From positions 1-45,905 of the forward strand of contig CANGCK010000026.1 in assembly GCA_947452295.1 (NCBI GenBank): a stretch of 45,905 nt of DNA, given 5' to 3'. The stretch comes from Sphingobacteriia bacterium (GTDB taxonomy: Bacteria; Bacteroidota; Bacteroidia; Chitinophagales; Chitinophagaceae). Position numbers and translations under genes: made by a program. Position 1 is the first letter of the stretch, and every line of letters starts with the position of its first letter. The notes under the pieces are model-generated. The model was not told where the DNA came from. It did not search any database and saw only the letters and a list, made by a program, of their open reading frames with translations. Shown here piece by piece: positions 8,063-15,152 of the stretch.

Positions 8063-9187
8063 TCAATAATTGATTTGCTGCTCTTGAATGGATGCAGGTA
8101 TTTCTCTCCATTCGTATTGTTGATTTCTTAATTGAGGCTCAAATCCTGCTTCTTTAATTGCATCCTGCATTGTTTTATAGGTGAAGCGATGTGGAGCACC
8201 TGCAGCACTAACCACGTTTTCTTCAATCATTATACTACCAAAATCATTGGCTCCAGCTTGTAAACAAATTTGTGCAGTTTGTTTACCCACTGTTAACCAA
8301 CTTGCTTGAATATTTTTAATATTTGGCAACATAATTCTACTTATGGCAATCATCCGGATATACTCATCTGAAGTAGTTAAATTATGTACTCCTCTAATAC
8401 GTGTAAGCAAAGTGTCTACATCCTGAAATGTCCATGGGATAAATGCTAGGAAGCCTTTTGCATGTTCAGGTTTCATTTGCTGCACTTCCCTGATTCTTAT
8501 CAAATGAATAAAACGCTCTTCTATAGTTTCTACATGTCCAAACATCATAGTTGCACTGGTGGTAATATCTAACTTATGTGCTTCATGCATTACTGCTAAC
8601 CACTCATCTGCGCCACATTTGCCTTTAGATATTAATCGTCTTACCCTGTCTATTAATATCTCTGCACCTGCACCGGGTAATGAATCTAATCCCGACTCTT
8701 TCAAGGCTTTCAGTACATCGTGGTGACTCATTTTTTCTAATTTTGCAATATGTGCTACTTCTGGCGGTCCTAGTGCATGCAACTTCAACGTTGGATATTC
8801 TTGCTTTAACTGGCGAAATATATTGGTATAAAAATCGAGTCCTAATTCCGGATGATGTCCGCCTTGTAACAACAACTGATCTCCCCCATATTTAAGGGTT
8901 TCTTCGATTTTGGTGCGGTAAGTAGGCATTTCGGTAATGTAGGCATCTGCATGACCCGGTACTCGGTAAAAATTACAGAATTTACAATTGGCAATACATA
9001 CATTGGTAGTATTTACATTTCTATCTATTTGCCAGGTTACCTTACCATGCGGTACTTGTATTTTTCTTAGTTCATCAGCAATATGCATTAAATCTGCTAA
9101 TGGCGCATGCTCAAACAAAAACATTCCCTCTTCTTTGGTAAGAAACTCAAAAGCAAGTGCTTTTTGGTATAAATCGGCTAATTGCAT
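8063..9187 (-). CDS. mqnC: Cyclic dehypoxanthinyl futalosine synthase
   Basis: Radical-SAM enzyme of the futalosine route to menaquinone. It cyclises dehypoxanthine futalosine to the cyclic spiro product. The 4Fe-4S motif CxxxCxxC is at Cys64, Cys68 and Cys71 (CIANCKFCNFYR). YGGDQLLLQGGHHPELGLDFY, LPGAGAEIL and the C-terminal NDFGSIMIEENVVSAAGAPHR are hallmarks of the MqnC/MqnE/CofH group. The whole sequence fits MqnC better than MqnE. The length of 374 residues is normal. The gene stands alone here, divergent from the M16 pair, and has its own promoter. Menaquinone is the likely electron donor to the act complex encoded at 26-37 kb, so this gene feeds the main respiratory chain of the window. 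Confidence 0.93.
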   Translation of the reverse strand: MQLADLYQKALAFEFLTKEEGMFLFEHAPLADLMHIADELRKIQVPHGKVTWQIDRNVNTTNVCIANCKFCNFYRVPGHADAYITEMPTYRTKIEETLKYGGDQLLLQGGHHPELGLDFYTNIFRQLKQEYPTLKLHALGPPEVAHIAKLEKMSHHDVLKALKESGLDSLPGAGAEILIDRVRRLISKGKCGADEWLAVMHEAHKLDITTSATMMFGHVETIEERFIHLIRIREVQQMKPEHAKGFLAFIPWTFQDVDTLLTRIRGVHNLTTSDEYIRMIAISRIMLPNIKNIQASWLTVGKQTAQICLQAGANDFGSIMIEENVVSAAGAPHRFTYKTMQDAIKEAGFEPQLRNQQYEWREIPASIQEQQINY

Positions 9188-9208
9188 AAAAATTGAATAT
9201 ATCTTTTA

Positions 9209-9216
9209 CAAAGGTA
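9209..9216 (-). promoter_or_regulatory. Promoter -7 element for mqnC
   Basis: The minus strand reads TACCTTTG, an exact TAnnTTTG Bacteroidota -7 element, 21 bases before the mqnC start. No clear -33 TTG is seen at the usual 19-base spacing. Confidence 0.6.
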
Positions 9217-9295
9217 GCATTGTTGTAGTTTCTGTCTCACTGATTTTTATTATTTATGTGCACAATGAACTAATTTGCATCCGATTTAGTGCGTT

Positions 9296-10531
9296 ATGAT
9301 ACAATACAACCGTTTTACACTCGATAATGGCTTAACAGTTTTAGTGCATGAAGACAATTCTACCCCTATGGCGGTAGTAAATGTACTGTACAATGTAGGG
9401 GCGCGTGATGAAAACCCCGAAAAAACCGGATTTGCCCATTTATTTGAACACCTCATGTTTGGTGGAAGTATTCACATTCCCGATTACGATGACCCCCTTC
9501 AACGTGCCGGGGGTGATAACAATGCTTATACCACCAACGACCTCACCAATTATTACTGTCAATTGCCGGCGCAAAACATTGAAACTGCTTTTTGGTTAGA
9601 AAGCGATCGTATGTTGAGTTTGGCTTTCAGCGAAAAAAGCCTGGCAGTTCAACGCAAAGTAGTTTGTGAAGAGTTTAAAGAACATTATATCAATAAGCCT
9701 TACGGCGATGTTTGGCATAAAATGCGTGAATTAGCCTATACCCAACACCCTTATCGATGGATGACTATTGGGAAAGAATTAAGTCATGTAGAAGATGCCA
9801 CCATTAACGATGTAAAAGACTTTTTCTTTAAACATTATCGCCCCATTAATGCTATTTTAGTGGTAGCCGGAAATGTTAAAACAGATGACATTAAACGATT
9901 GGCAAATAAATGGTTTGGTCCAATTGAAATGGGGGAAAAATACATACGCCATTTACCTGTTGAACCTGTTCAGCAAGAAGCTCGCAAACAAAGTTTTGAA
10001 GCAGCTGTACCATTAGATGCCTTCGTAAAAACCTGGCATATGGATGCCCGCTTAAACAAAGGCTATTATATAGCTGATTTATTAACTGAAATTTTAGGAG
10101 GAGGAGGTTCTTCCCGACTGTTTCAATCATTGGTAAAAGAACAAAAATTATTCTCTAATCTCGATTGTTATCATTTTGGGTCGATGGACAATGGCCTGTT
10201 TACCATTGAAGGAAAATTGGTAAAAGGAATTACCATGGAACAAGCAGAAAAAGCCATAACCGAAGAAATAGAAAAAATACAGCAAATTCAAGTGTCTGAA
10301 AAAGAGTTACAAAAAGTAATCAATAAAACAGAAAGTGTTATTGCATTTGAAGACATGAGTATCATGAGTAGAGCCAGCAGTATTGCTATGTATGAATTAT
10401 TGGGTGATGCCAACCTTATGAATACAGAATTCAATAAATACCAGGCAATTACACCGGAAGATTTACAACAATACAGCAACAATATTTTACGCGAAACCAA
10501 CAGCAACACCATTTACTATCACGCAAAGTAA
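9296..10531 (+). CDS. M16 zinc peptidase, catalytic subunit
   Basis: Pitrilysin-fold metallopeptidase of 411 residues. The inverted zinc motif HxxEH is intact as His48-Leu-Phe-Glu51-His52 (HLFEHLMFGG). A downstream zinc-ligand Glu is expected in VCEEFKEHYINKPYG (about 122-137). The second, inactive-type domain of the fold contains GGGSSRLFQSLVKEQKLF. M16B enzymes work as pairs of ~45-kDa subunits, one catalytic and one not, that enclose unfolded peptides. The partner is encoded immediately downstream with no intervening base. No signal peptide is seen, so it is probably cytoplasmic. Substrates are unknown. Confidence 0.92.
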   Translation: MIQYNRFTLDNGLTVLVHEDNSTPMAVVNVLYNVGARDENPEKTGFAHLFEHLMFGGSIHIPDYDDPLQRAGGDNNAYTTNDLTNYYCQLPAQNIETAFWLESDRMLSLAFSEKSLAVQRKVVCEEFKEHYINKPYGDVWHKMRELAYTQHPYRWMTIGKELSHVEDATINDVKDFFFKHYRPINAILVVAGNVKTDDIKRLANKWFGPIEMGEKYIRHLPVEPVQQEARKQSFEAAVPLDAFVKTWHMDARLNKGYYIADLLTEILGGGGSSRLFQSLVKEQKLFSNLDCYHFGSMDNGLFTIEGKLVKGITMEQAEKAITEEIEKIQQIQVSEKELQKVINKTESVIAFEDMSIMSRASSIAMYELLGDANLMNTEFNKYQAITPEDLQQYSNNILRETNSNTIYYHAK

Positions 10532-11833
10532 ATGACCAAAACTAAATCAATGAGTCTCAATAGAAAAATTACGCCTCCTATTACTGATGCAGTTCGTTTC
10601 GATTTGCAATTGAAAAAATGCGATCATTACCAACTCGATAATAATATTCCTGTATACAGTATTAATGCCGGATCACAAGAAGTACTGATGATTGAATGGG
10701 TATTTGATGCAGGTAATTGGTTTGAACAGAAAAACATTGTTGCAGCCACTACCAACTATATGTTAAAAAATGGCACGCAACATAAAACCGCTTTTGAAAT
10801 TAACGAATACATTGATTTTTATGGTGCTTATTTAAATAGAAGTTGTTACAATGAAACGGCCACTATTACTTTACACTGCCTTAGTAAACATGTACATGAA
10901 TTATTGCCCATTGTAGCTGAAATCATTACTGAATCTATATTCCCTGAAGAAGAGTTAAAAACATACCAACAAAATCAACAACAACGCTTAGAAGTAAGTT
11001 TAAAGAAATGTGATTTTGTTGCCAATCGGTTAATTGATGAATATGTATTTGGCATCAATCATCCGTATGGTAAATACACTACTGCCAGCGACTATATAAG
11101 TTTAAACAGAGCAGAATTAGTAGCTTTCTACCAACAATTCTACAAAGAAGGTAATTGCACCATTTTTACCGCCGGCAAAGTACCCACTAATTTATCTGCT
11201 GAACTAAACAAAATTTTTGGTGCACTTCCATTGCAACAAAAGCCTACACTTTCTATTGAACATCCTTTACAACCTGCCGCGCAAAAAAAATACCAGGTTG
11301 TTAACGACAAAGAAGGGGTTCAAGGTGCAATAAGAATTGCTCAACCATTTCCAAACAGACACCACCCCGACTTTCAAAAAGTACAGGTGTTGAATAATAT
11401 TTTTGGCGGATTTTTTGGTTCTCGTTTAATGAGTAATATACGGGAAGACAAAGGCTATACCTACGGCATACATAGCTACGTGCAAAATCATATTCACAAT
11501 AGCGCCTGGATGATAAGCACCGAAGCCGGCAGAGATGTTTGTGAAGCCACTATTGTAGAAGTATATAAAGAAATGGAGCTACTTCGAAATGAAAAGATTG
11601 AAGAGGAAGAATTGAGTTTGGTTCGCAACTATATGATTGGTTCTGTATTGGGCGATTTAGATGGTCCTTTTCAACTTATAGCTCGTTGGAAAAATTATGT
11701 ACTAAATGGGTTAGATGAAAATTTCTTTTATTCCAGCATAGAAACCATTAAAACAACCGGCGCCAATGAATTACAGGACTTAGCTAATAAATATTTGCAG
11801 CCGGAATTGTTTTATGAATTGGTGGTAATTTAA
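10532..11833 (+). CDS. M16-family subunit lacking the zinc motif
   Basis: This 433-residue M16 fold begins on the base after the stop of the catalytic subunit, so the two are translationally coupled. Where the catalytic subunit has HxxEH, this protein reads TNYMLKNGTQHKTAFEINEYI, without the zinc ligands. The C-terminal half keeps the family segment FGGFFGSRLMSNIREDKGYTYGI (about 290-312), which in M16B heterodimers contributes the substrate-binding Arg-Tyr region. It is therefore the non-catalytic partner, like the alpha subunit of mitochondrial processing peptidase. A second in-frame ATG at 10550 is a possible start. The gene is convergent with the arsenate-reductase-like gene. Confidence 0.9.
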   Translation: MTKTKSMSLNRKITPPITDAVRFDLQLKKCDHYQLDNNIPVYSINAGSQEVLMIEWVFDAGNWFEQKNIVAATTNYMLKNGTQHKTAFEINEYIDFYGAYLNRSCYNETATITLHCLSKHVHELLPIVAEIITESIFPEEELKTYQQNQQQRLEVSLKKCDFVANRLIDEYVFGINHPYGKYTTASDYISLNRAELVAFYQQFYKEGNCTIFTAGKVPTNLSAELNKIFGALPLQQKPTLSIEHPLQPAAQKKYQVVNDKEGVQGAIRIAQPFPNRHHPDFQKVQVLNNIFGGFFGSRLMSNIREDKGYTYGIHSYVQNHIHNSAWMISTEAGRDVCEATIVEVYKEMELLRNEKIEEEELSLVRNYMIGSVLGDLDGPFQLIARWKNYVLNGLDENFFYSSIETIKTTGANELQDLANKYLQPELFYELVVI

Positions 11834-11854
11834 AGTATCAACTAATTGATACTT
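11833..11854. terminator. Small hairpin spanning the convergent stop codons
   Basis: AAGTATCAA (11833-11841), loop CTAA, TTGATACTT (11846-11854) is a perfect 9-bp stem that includes the stop of the arsenate-reductase-like gene and touches the M16 stop. No T-run follows on either strand, so it may be a weak bidirectional terminator or only an RNA end structure. Confidence 0.4.
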
Positions 11855-12486
11855 ACCAATTGAAATACGTACAACATTTCAGTCGCAATTTGTTTGCATC
11901 GGTTTAGATAAACCGCATCCTGTTCGGGCGTGCCGTCTGATTTTTTAGGATCTTCAAATGTTATTTTAAATCGGGCATTTGCACCAAATACAACCGGACA
12001 AGCTTCGTCAGCCTCCGAACAAGTTAATACAGCCGTGTAGTCGGAAGATGGATTGGGCGCATCGGCATATTTTTTAGAAAATGCTTCAATGGCAGGATGT
12101 ACGGCACTATATTGTACCGAATAATGTGTATTGCTTTCTGCTGATGCACCGGTTATTATTAAACCTGCTGTTTGCAAAGCCTTTACAGCATTGAGGTTAA
12201 AGGCTGTAACTTCTGTTCCACCAGAATAACAAACAATATTTTGCAATCCATAATAAGCGGCAGCCACTTGCGCCCATATTTGCGCAAAATGACTTCTGCG
12301 AGAATTATGGGTACAGATAAATGTTAAAGAAATGGTTGATTCCTTAGCCAATTGCTGCTGAATATGCAATGCCAATGTTTTTAACAGTTCATTCCTTTCT
12401 TGCGGTATGTTGGATATTTCTTTTTCACAAGCTTGAAGAAAGTGTTGAACCGAAGCAAATATTACTGGTACATTTTGTGTGGTCAT
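11842..12486 (-). CDS. Thioredoxin-type arsenate reductase / LMW-phosphatase-like protein
   Basis: I take the ATG at 12486, giving 214 residues. The longer open frame to 12600 would overlap arsM by ~100 bp and adds a non-conserved N-terminus. The P-loop CTHNSRR (Cys58 to Arg64) is the CX5R site of low-molecular-weight phosphatases and ArsC. Cys156 and Cys163 in TCSEADEACP match the CX6C redox pair of pI258-type ArsC, which relays the disulfide to thioredoxin. The general-acid Asp179 is in FEDP, followed by KKSDGTPEQD. An N-terminal extension of ~50 residues is longer than in small ArsC. Its position 14 bp after arsM supports arsenate reduction. A pure tyrosine phosphatase would not need the cysteine pair. 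Confidence 0.82.
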   Translation of the reverse strand: MTTQNVPVIFASVQHFLQACEKEISNIPQERNELLKTLALHIQQQLAKESTISLTFICTHNSRRSHFAQIWAQVAAAYYGLQNIVCYSGGTEVTAFNLNAVKALQTAGLIITGASAESNTHYSVQYSAVHPAIEAFSKKYADAPNPSSDYTAVLTCSEADEACPVVFGANARFKITFEDPKKSDGTPEQDAVYLNRCKQIATEMLYVFQLVSIN

Positions 12487-12499
12487 CTTTTCAGTTGTT

Positions 12500-13345
12500 T
12501 TAGCAACATCCACCACCCGGTGTACAGCAGGTTTCAATAATTGGTTTACGCGCAAATACAGTGATACTAAAAATACCGGTCTGACCACTTTTAAAATCAT
12601 TCAAGTCTTTTTCATTCAAATAATTACGCAAAATATCATCCGGAATAACAATGGCTTTTTCTTTTTGAATGGTAATTTGTTCGAAGCCATTGTGATGAAT
12701 CAATTCCATGTACACTTCTTTCTGTATAGCACCAGATACGCAACCTGCATACATTTCAGCATCTTTCTGTAAAGCCTCCGGTAACTTTCCGACTAATACA
12801 ACATCTGAAATACTAAAATGACCACCGGGTTTTAGCACTCTGTAAATCTCTTTGAAAACACCATCTTTATTGGGTACCAAATTCAATACGCAATTACTCA
12901 CCACTACATCAGCTACATTAGCTGCCAGGGGCATGTTCTCAATATCACCCTCTCTAAATTGTATATTGCTAAACCCTAATTTAGCCGCATTGGCTTTGGC
13001 CTTTTCAATCATAGCAGGAGTAAAATCAATACCAATAACCTTACCTGTTTCTCCAGTCTGCGCTCTGGCAACAAAACAATCGTTACCGGCTCCACTGCCT
13101 AAATCAACCACCGTATCGCCTGCCTTTATTTTAGCAAACTGTGTAGGTAAGCCACATCCTAATCCCAAATCGGCATCTGCATTATAGCCCTGCATGGTAG
13201 TATAATCATCACTCATGATATTATACACTTCGGTAGAGCATCCGCCTGCCCCACAACAAGAAGATAAATTTTGTTCAATGGTTTGTTCTGCAATGGCGGC
13301 GTATTTTTCTTTTACCAATTCTTTTAAAGCTGCTTCATTTTTCAT
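12500..13345 (-). CDS. arsM: Arsenite S-adenosylmethionine methyltransferase
   Basis: Methylates trivalent arsenic, with SAM as donor, to methylated and eventually volatile species in the cytoplasm. The Rossmann SAM site is VVDLGSGAGND (79-89). The conserved arsenic-binding cysteines are Cys64 (GLGCGLP), Cys152 (VVSNCVLNLV) and Cys202 (MYAGCVSGAI). Further Cys pairs lie at the N-terminus (SSCCGAGGC) and at the extreme C-terminus (CCTPGGGCC), a common ArsM decoration. The length of 281 residues is normal for prokaryotic ArsM. It is the middle gene of arsR-arsM-arsC-like, 83 bp after arsR. No arsenite efflux pump is encoded in this cassette, so methylation may be the main detoxification route at this locus; that is inference. 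Confidence 0.93.
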   Translation of the reverse strand: MKNEAALKELVKEKYAAIAEQTIEQNLSSCCGAGGCSTEVYNIMSDDYTTMQGYNADADLGLGCGLPTQFAKIKAGDTVVDLGSGAGNDCFVARAQTGETGKVIGIDFTPAMIEKAKANAAKLGFSNIQFREGDIENMPLAANVADVVVSNCVLNLVPNKDGVFKEIYRVLKPGGHFSISDVVLVGKLPEALQKDAEMYAGCVSGAIQKEVYMELIHHNGFEQITIQKEKAIVIPDDILRNYLNEKDLNDFKSGQTGIFSITVFARKPIIETCCTPGGGCC

Positions 13346-13428
13346 AATATGATTTTTTATTGTTGAGATATATTTATTTCACCCCTTCGGGATTTTATTC
13401 GTTTGATTTATTGTTTTTAAAACCAGCA

Positions 13429-13764
13429 TTAACAACATGTATTATTTTGTTGGTCTTTTAAATGATTAAATAAATGATTGAAGGATAGATTAAATGCATC
13501 AAAAGCATCCCAATTGATGCAATAGCAACTTCTCGGCCCTTCTACTGCTCCTTTAATTAAATCAGCATCTTTTAATTCTTTAAGGTGTTGAGATACGGTA
13601 GACTGCGCTAATGGAAGCACTTCCACAATTTCACCACAAATGCATTCATTTTTTTGTGCCAATACTTTTAATATGGCAATACGTGCCGGGTGCGACAAAG
13701 CTTTGGCAAATGCAGCCAATACTTGTTCGTCTTCAATAAACTCATTTAATTTAGGACTTGCCAT
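13429..13764 (-). CDS. arsR: ArsR-family metalloregulatory repressor
   Basis: This 111-residue winged-helix dimer of the ArsR/SmtB family contains the helix-turn-helix [21 protein letters not shown] (about 50-70). It carries a Cys-x-Cys pair in NECICGEI (around 39-44), near the classical ArsR ELCVCD position. A further Cys pair sits at the very C-terminus (NNTCC), and SCYC lies in the wing. These thiols are candidate As(III) ligands. Together with arsM and the arsenate-reductase-like gene it forms an arsenic-response cassette. Two operator-like palindromes lie directly upstream (13771-13830), so repression of its own operon with release by arsenite is likely. Confidence 0.92.
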   Translation of the reverse strand: MASPKLNEFIEDEQVLAAFAKALSHPARIAILKVLAQKNECICGEIVEVLPLAQSTVSQHLKELKDADLIKGAVEGPRSCYCINWDAFDAFNLSFNHLFNHLKDQQNNTCC

Positions 13765-13766
13765 AT

Positions 13767-13790
13767 ACTTATCGTTTTTATACGATAAGT
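13767..13790. promoter_or_regulatory. ArsR-type operator 1
   Basis: ACTTATCG and CGATAAGT are perfect 8-bp arms separated by TTTTTATA, ending three bases before the arsR start codon. ArsR dimers bind 12-2-12-like or similar AT-rich dyads next to their start. The 16-bp core recurs in inverted form as operator 2. Confidence 0.7.
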
Positions 13791-13814
13791 AAAGATAGGC
13801 AAGAAAATAGATTC

Positions 13815-13830
13815 ATCGTATAAAAACGAT
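13815..13830. promoter_or_regulatory. ArsR-type operator 2
   Basis: ATCGTATAAAAACGAT is exactly the reverse complement of the 16-bp core of operator 1 (13771-13786), with the dyad centres 44 bp apart, about four helical turns. The identical spacer as well as arms argues for a functional binding site rather than chance. Confidence 0.65.
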
Positions 13831-14039
13831 AAAATAAATTAATTGATTATAAAATCTATTATACTTTAATATTCTTTACTTTTTTTCCCCGTAAAGTCGG
13901 GATGTTCCACTTGATAAAAAAAGTAACAAAAAAATCAAGATTAGCCCGATCGCTCCGCGCGTCTAATCTTCCCTAGCACCCTTCTAAAATATTTAGTTAT
14001 AAACTGCATGATATTTAAACAAATTATGTAGGATGGGCA

Positions 14040-14094
14040 GCGCATCGTCAGCATTAACCAAAACCAAACGGAATGAATGCAGATTTCAAGCCAA
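14040..14094. repeat. Direct repeat, copy 1
   Basis: Begins GCGCATCGTCAGCATTAACC and matches 14299-14354 with a few substitutions and one A insertion. It is part of the repeat zone. Confidence 0.75.
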
Positions 14095-14298
14095 TAAAGA
14101 GCAGGAAAATGTTTAAATTAAAGGGGGCGAATTCGATTCCTTTCTTTTCGCTGTAGGCAGTTCCCACGCGCCCCCTGTAAAATAAGTATTGTAATGCTGA
14201 ATGAATTTTTATTGCAAGCATTTGAACTTAGACTTATTTGGATAATTAGTTGTTGATTTTAATTGTTACGAATTGCACTAAACATCCCGGTTTTGGTG

Positions 14299-14354
14299 GC
14301 GCATCGGCAGCATTAACCAAAAACCAAACGGAATGGATGCAGATTTCAACCCAA
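14299..14354. repeat. Direct repeat, copy 2
   Basis: Begins GCGCATCGGCAGCATTAACC and is the second copy of the repeat at 14040-14094, 259 bp away, in the same orientation. Confidence 0.75.
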
Positions 14355-14443
14355 AGGAATATAGGGATGAATTTAAATAATAGTGTTGAATGAATACTGA
14401 TGGTCGGGTTGAAAACAAAGACTGGAGTGCAGGATTTTGGTGG

Positions 14444-14490
14444 TGGCGGTTACATATCATACAATGAAACGAAACATATGCCAACCGCCA
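14444..14490. repeat. Inverted repeat in the repeat zone
   Basis: TGGCGGTT (14444-14451) pairs with AACCGCCA (14483-14490), and inner CATAT/ATATG segments extend it imperfectly. No T-run follows, so it is not an obvious terminator. Confidence 0.5.
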
Positions 14491-14688
14491 AATGCCTTCG
14501 ATGCGACTTGACTTTTTTGTTACTTTTTGTGTCAAGACAAAAAGTAAGGTTTACAGAATTATTCACCATTTATTTATTTCTACCACCATTCATCATTTCA
14601 AGCTATTTACCAAAACAACACAACATATTGATTTTCAATATGTTGATTAAAATATCACATCTAGTTATCATTTATTACTAAAATAAAC

Positions 14689-14731
14689 TTAGTACTATGT
14701 GTTGCATAGTACTAAAATAATTGTATGTTTG
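14689..14731 (+). promoter_or_regulatory. padR promoter with overlapping PadR operator
   Basis: A TTG (14702-14704), a 19-base spacer and TATGTTTG (14724-14731) form a textbook Bacteroidota promoter. A perfect inverted repeat, TTAGTACTATG-TGTTG-CATAGTACTAA (14689-14715), covers the -33 element. PadR proteins repress by binding such dyads over their own promoter, so this is very probably an autoregulatory site. The start codon follows 34 bases after the -7 element. Confidence 0.75.
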
Positions 14732-14765
14732 CGCTGTTAAATTATTTCATACATAAATTCTAGTT

Positions 14766-15152
14766 ATGGATATTCAAAATACACAAAGTCAGATGCGGAA
14801 GGGGGTATTAGAGTTTTGTATCCTCTCTATAATACGGCAAGGTGAAGTATACCCAAGTGATTTGGTAGAAAAAATGAAGTCTGCCAACCTGCACATTTTA
14901 GAGGGCACACTTTATCCGCTTCTTACCAGATTAAAAAATGCCGAACTATTATCGTACAGATGGGTAGAAAGTAACAGCGGCCCCCCTCGTAAATATTTTA
15001 TAATGACCGAAAAAGGACTGGCGTTTTACAATGAACTACAAAAAACCTGGCAAGAATTAGCCGATGCAGTTCAAATACTAACGCAAAGTTCAACACCAAC
15101 AAACAATAATATTAACCCTGAAAACAATAGTACAAATGAAGAAGGTAATTAA
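14766..15152 (+). CDS. PadR-family transcriptional regulator
   Basis: This 128-residue winged-helix repressor has a typical PadR N-terminal domain: MRKGVLEFCILSIIRQGEVYPSDLVEKMKS (10-39), ILEGTLYPLLTRLKNAELLSYRW (44-66) and GPPRKYFIMTEKGLAFY (72-88). The C-terminal ~40 residues are a short tail rich in Asn and Thr. The gene overlaps the start of the PspC protein gene by 17 bp. This padR-pspC pairing is common in Bacteroidota, where the regulator controls the envelope-stress-like partner. A promoter with an overlapping dyad lies directly upstream. Confidence 0.9.
   Translation: MDIQNTQSQMRKGVLEFCILSIIRQGEVYPSDLVEKMKSANLHILEGTLYPLLTRLKNAELLSYRWVESNSGPPRKYFIMTEKGLAFYNELQKTWQELADAVQILTQSSTPTNNNINPENNSTNEEGN

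Larger units (their letters stand above)
13831..14688. other. Gene-free repeat zone
   Basis: No convincing gene is present. The short open frames here run through repeats. Contents: a ~30-bp sequence at 13909-13938 that recurs inverted at about 14503-14536; a ~55-bp direct repeat (14040-14094 and 14299-14354, about 90% identical by eye); and an inverted repeat TGGCGGTT/AACCGCCA (14444-14490). The stretch is more GC-rich in patches than its surroundings. It may be a decayed or non-autonomous mobile element, or dispersed genomic repeats that accumulated between the ars and padR operons. Confidence 0.6.

Noticed and set aside
12487..12600. N-terminal extension of the arsenate-reductase-like frame upstream of 12486
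   Set aside because: It would overlap the arsM coding sequence by ~100 bp in another frame and has no family similarity; the ATG at 12486 lies just after the arsM stop, behind a GAAAAG ribosome-binding-like site.
14444..14490. Integron attC-like site
   Set aside because: The GTT and AAC ends are in the wrong order for attC core sites, and no integrase or gene cassettes are nearby.
14278..14681. Open frames of 85 and 93 codons in the repeat zone
   Set aside because: They read through the repeated and inverted sequences, have no domain features and no plausible upstream signals.
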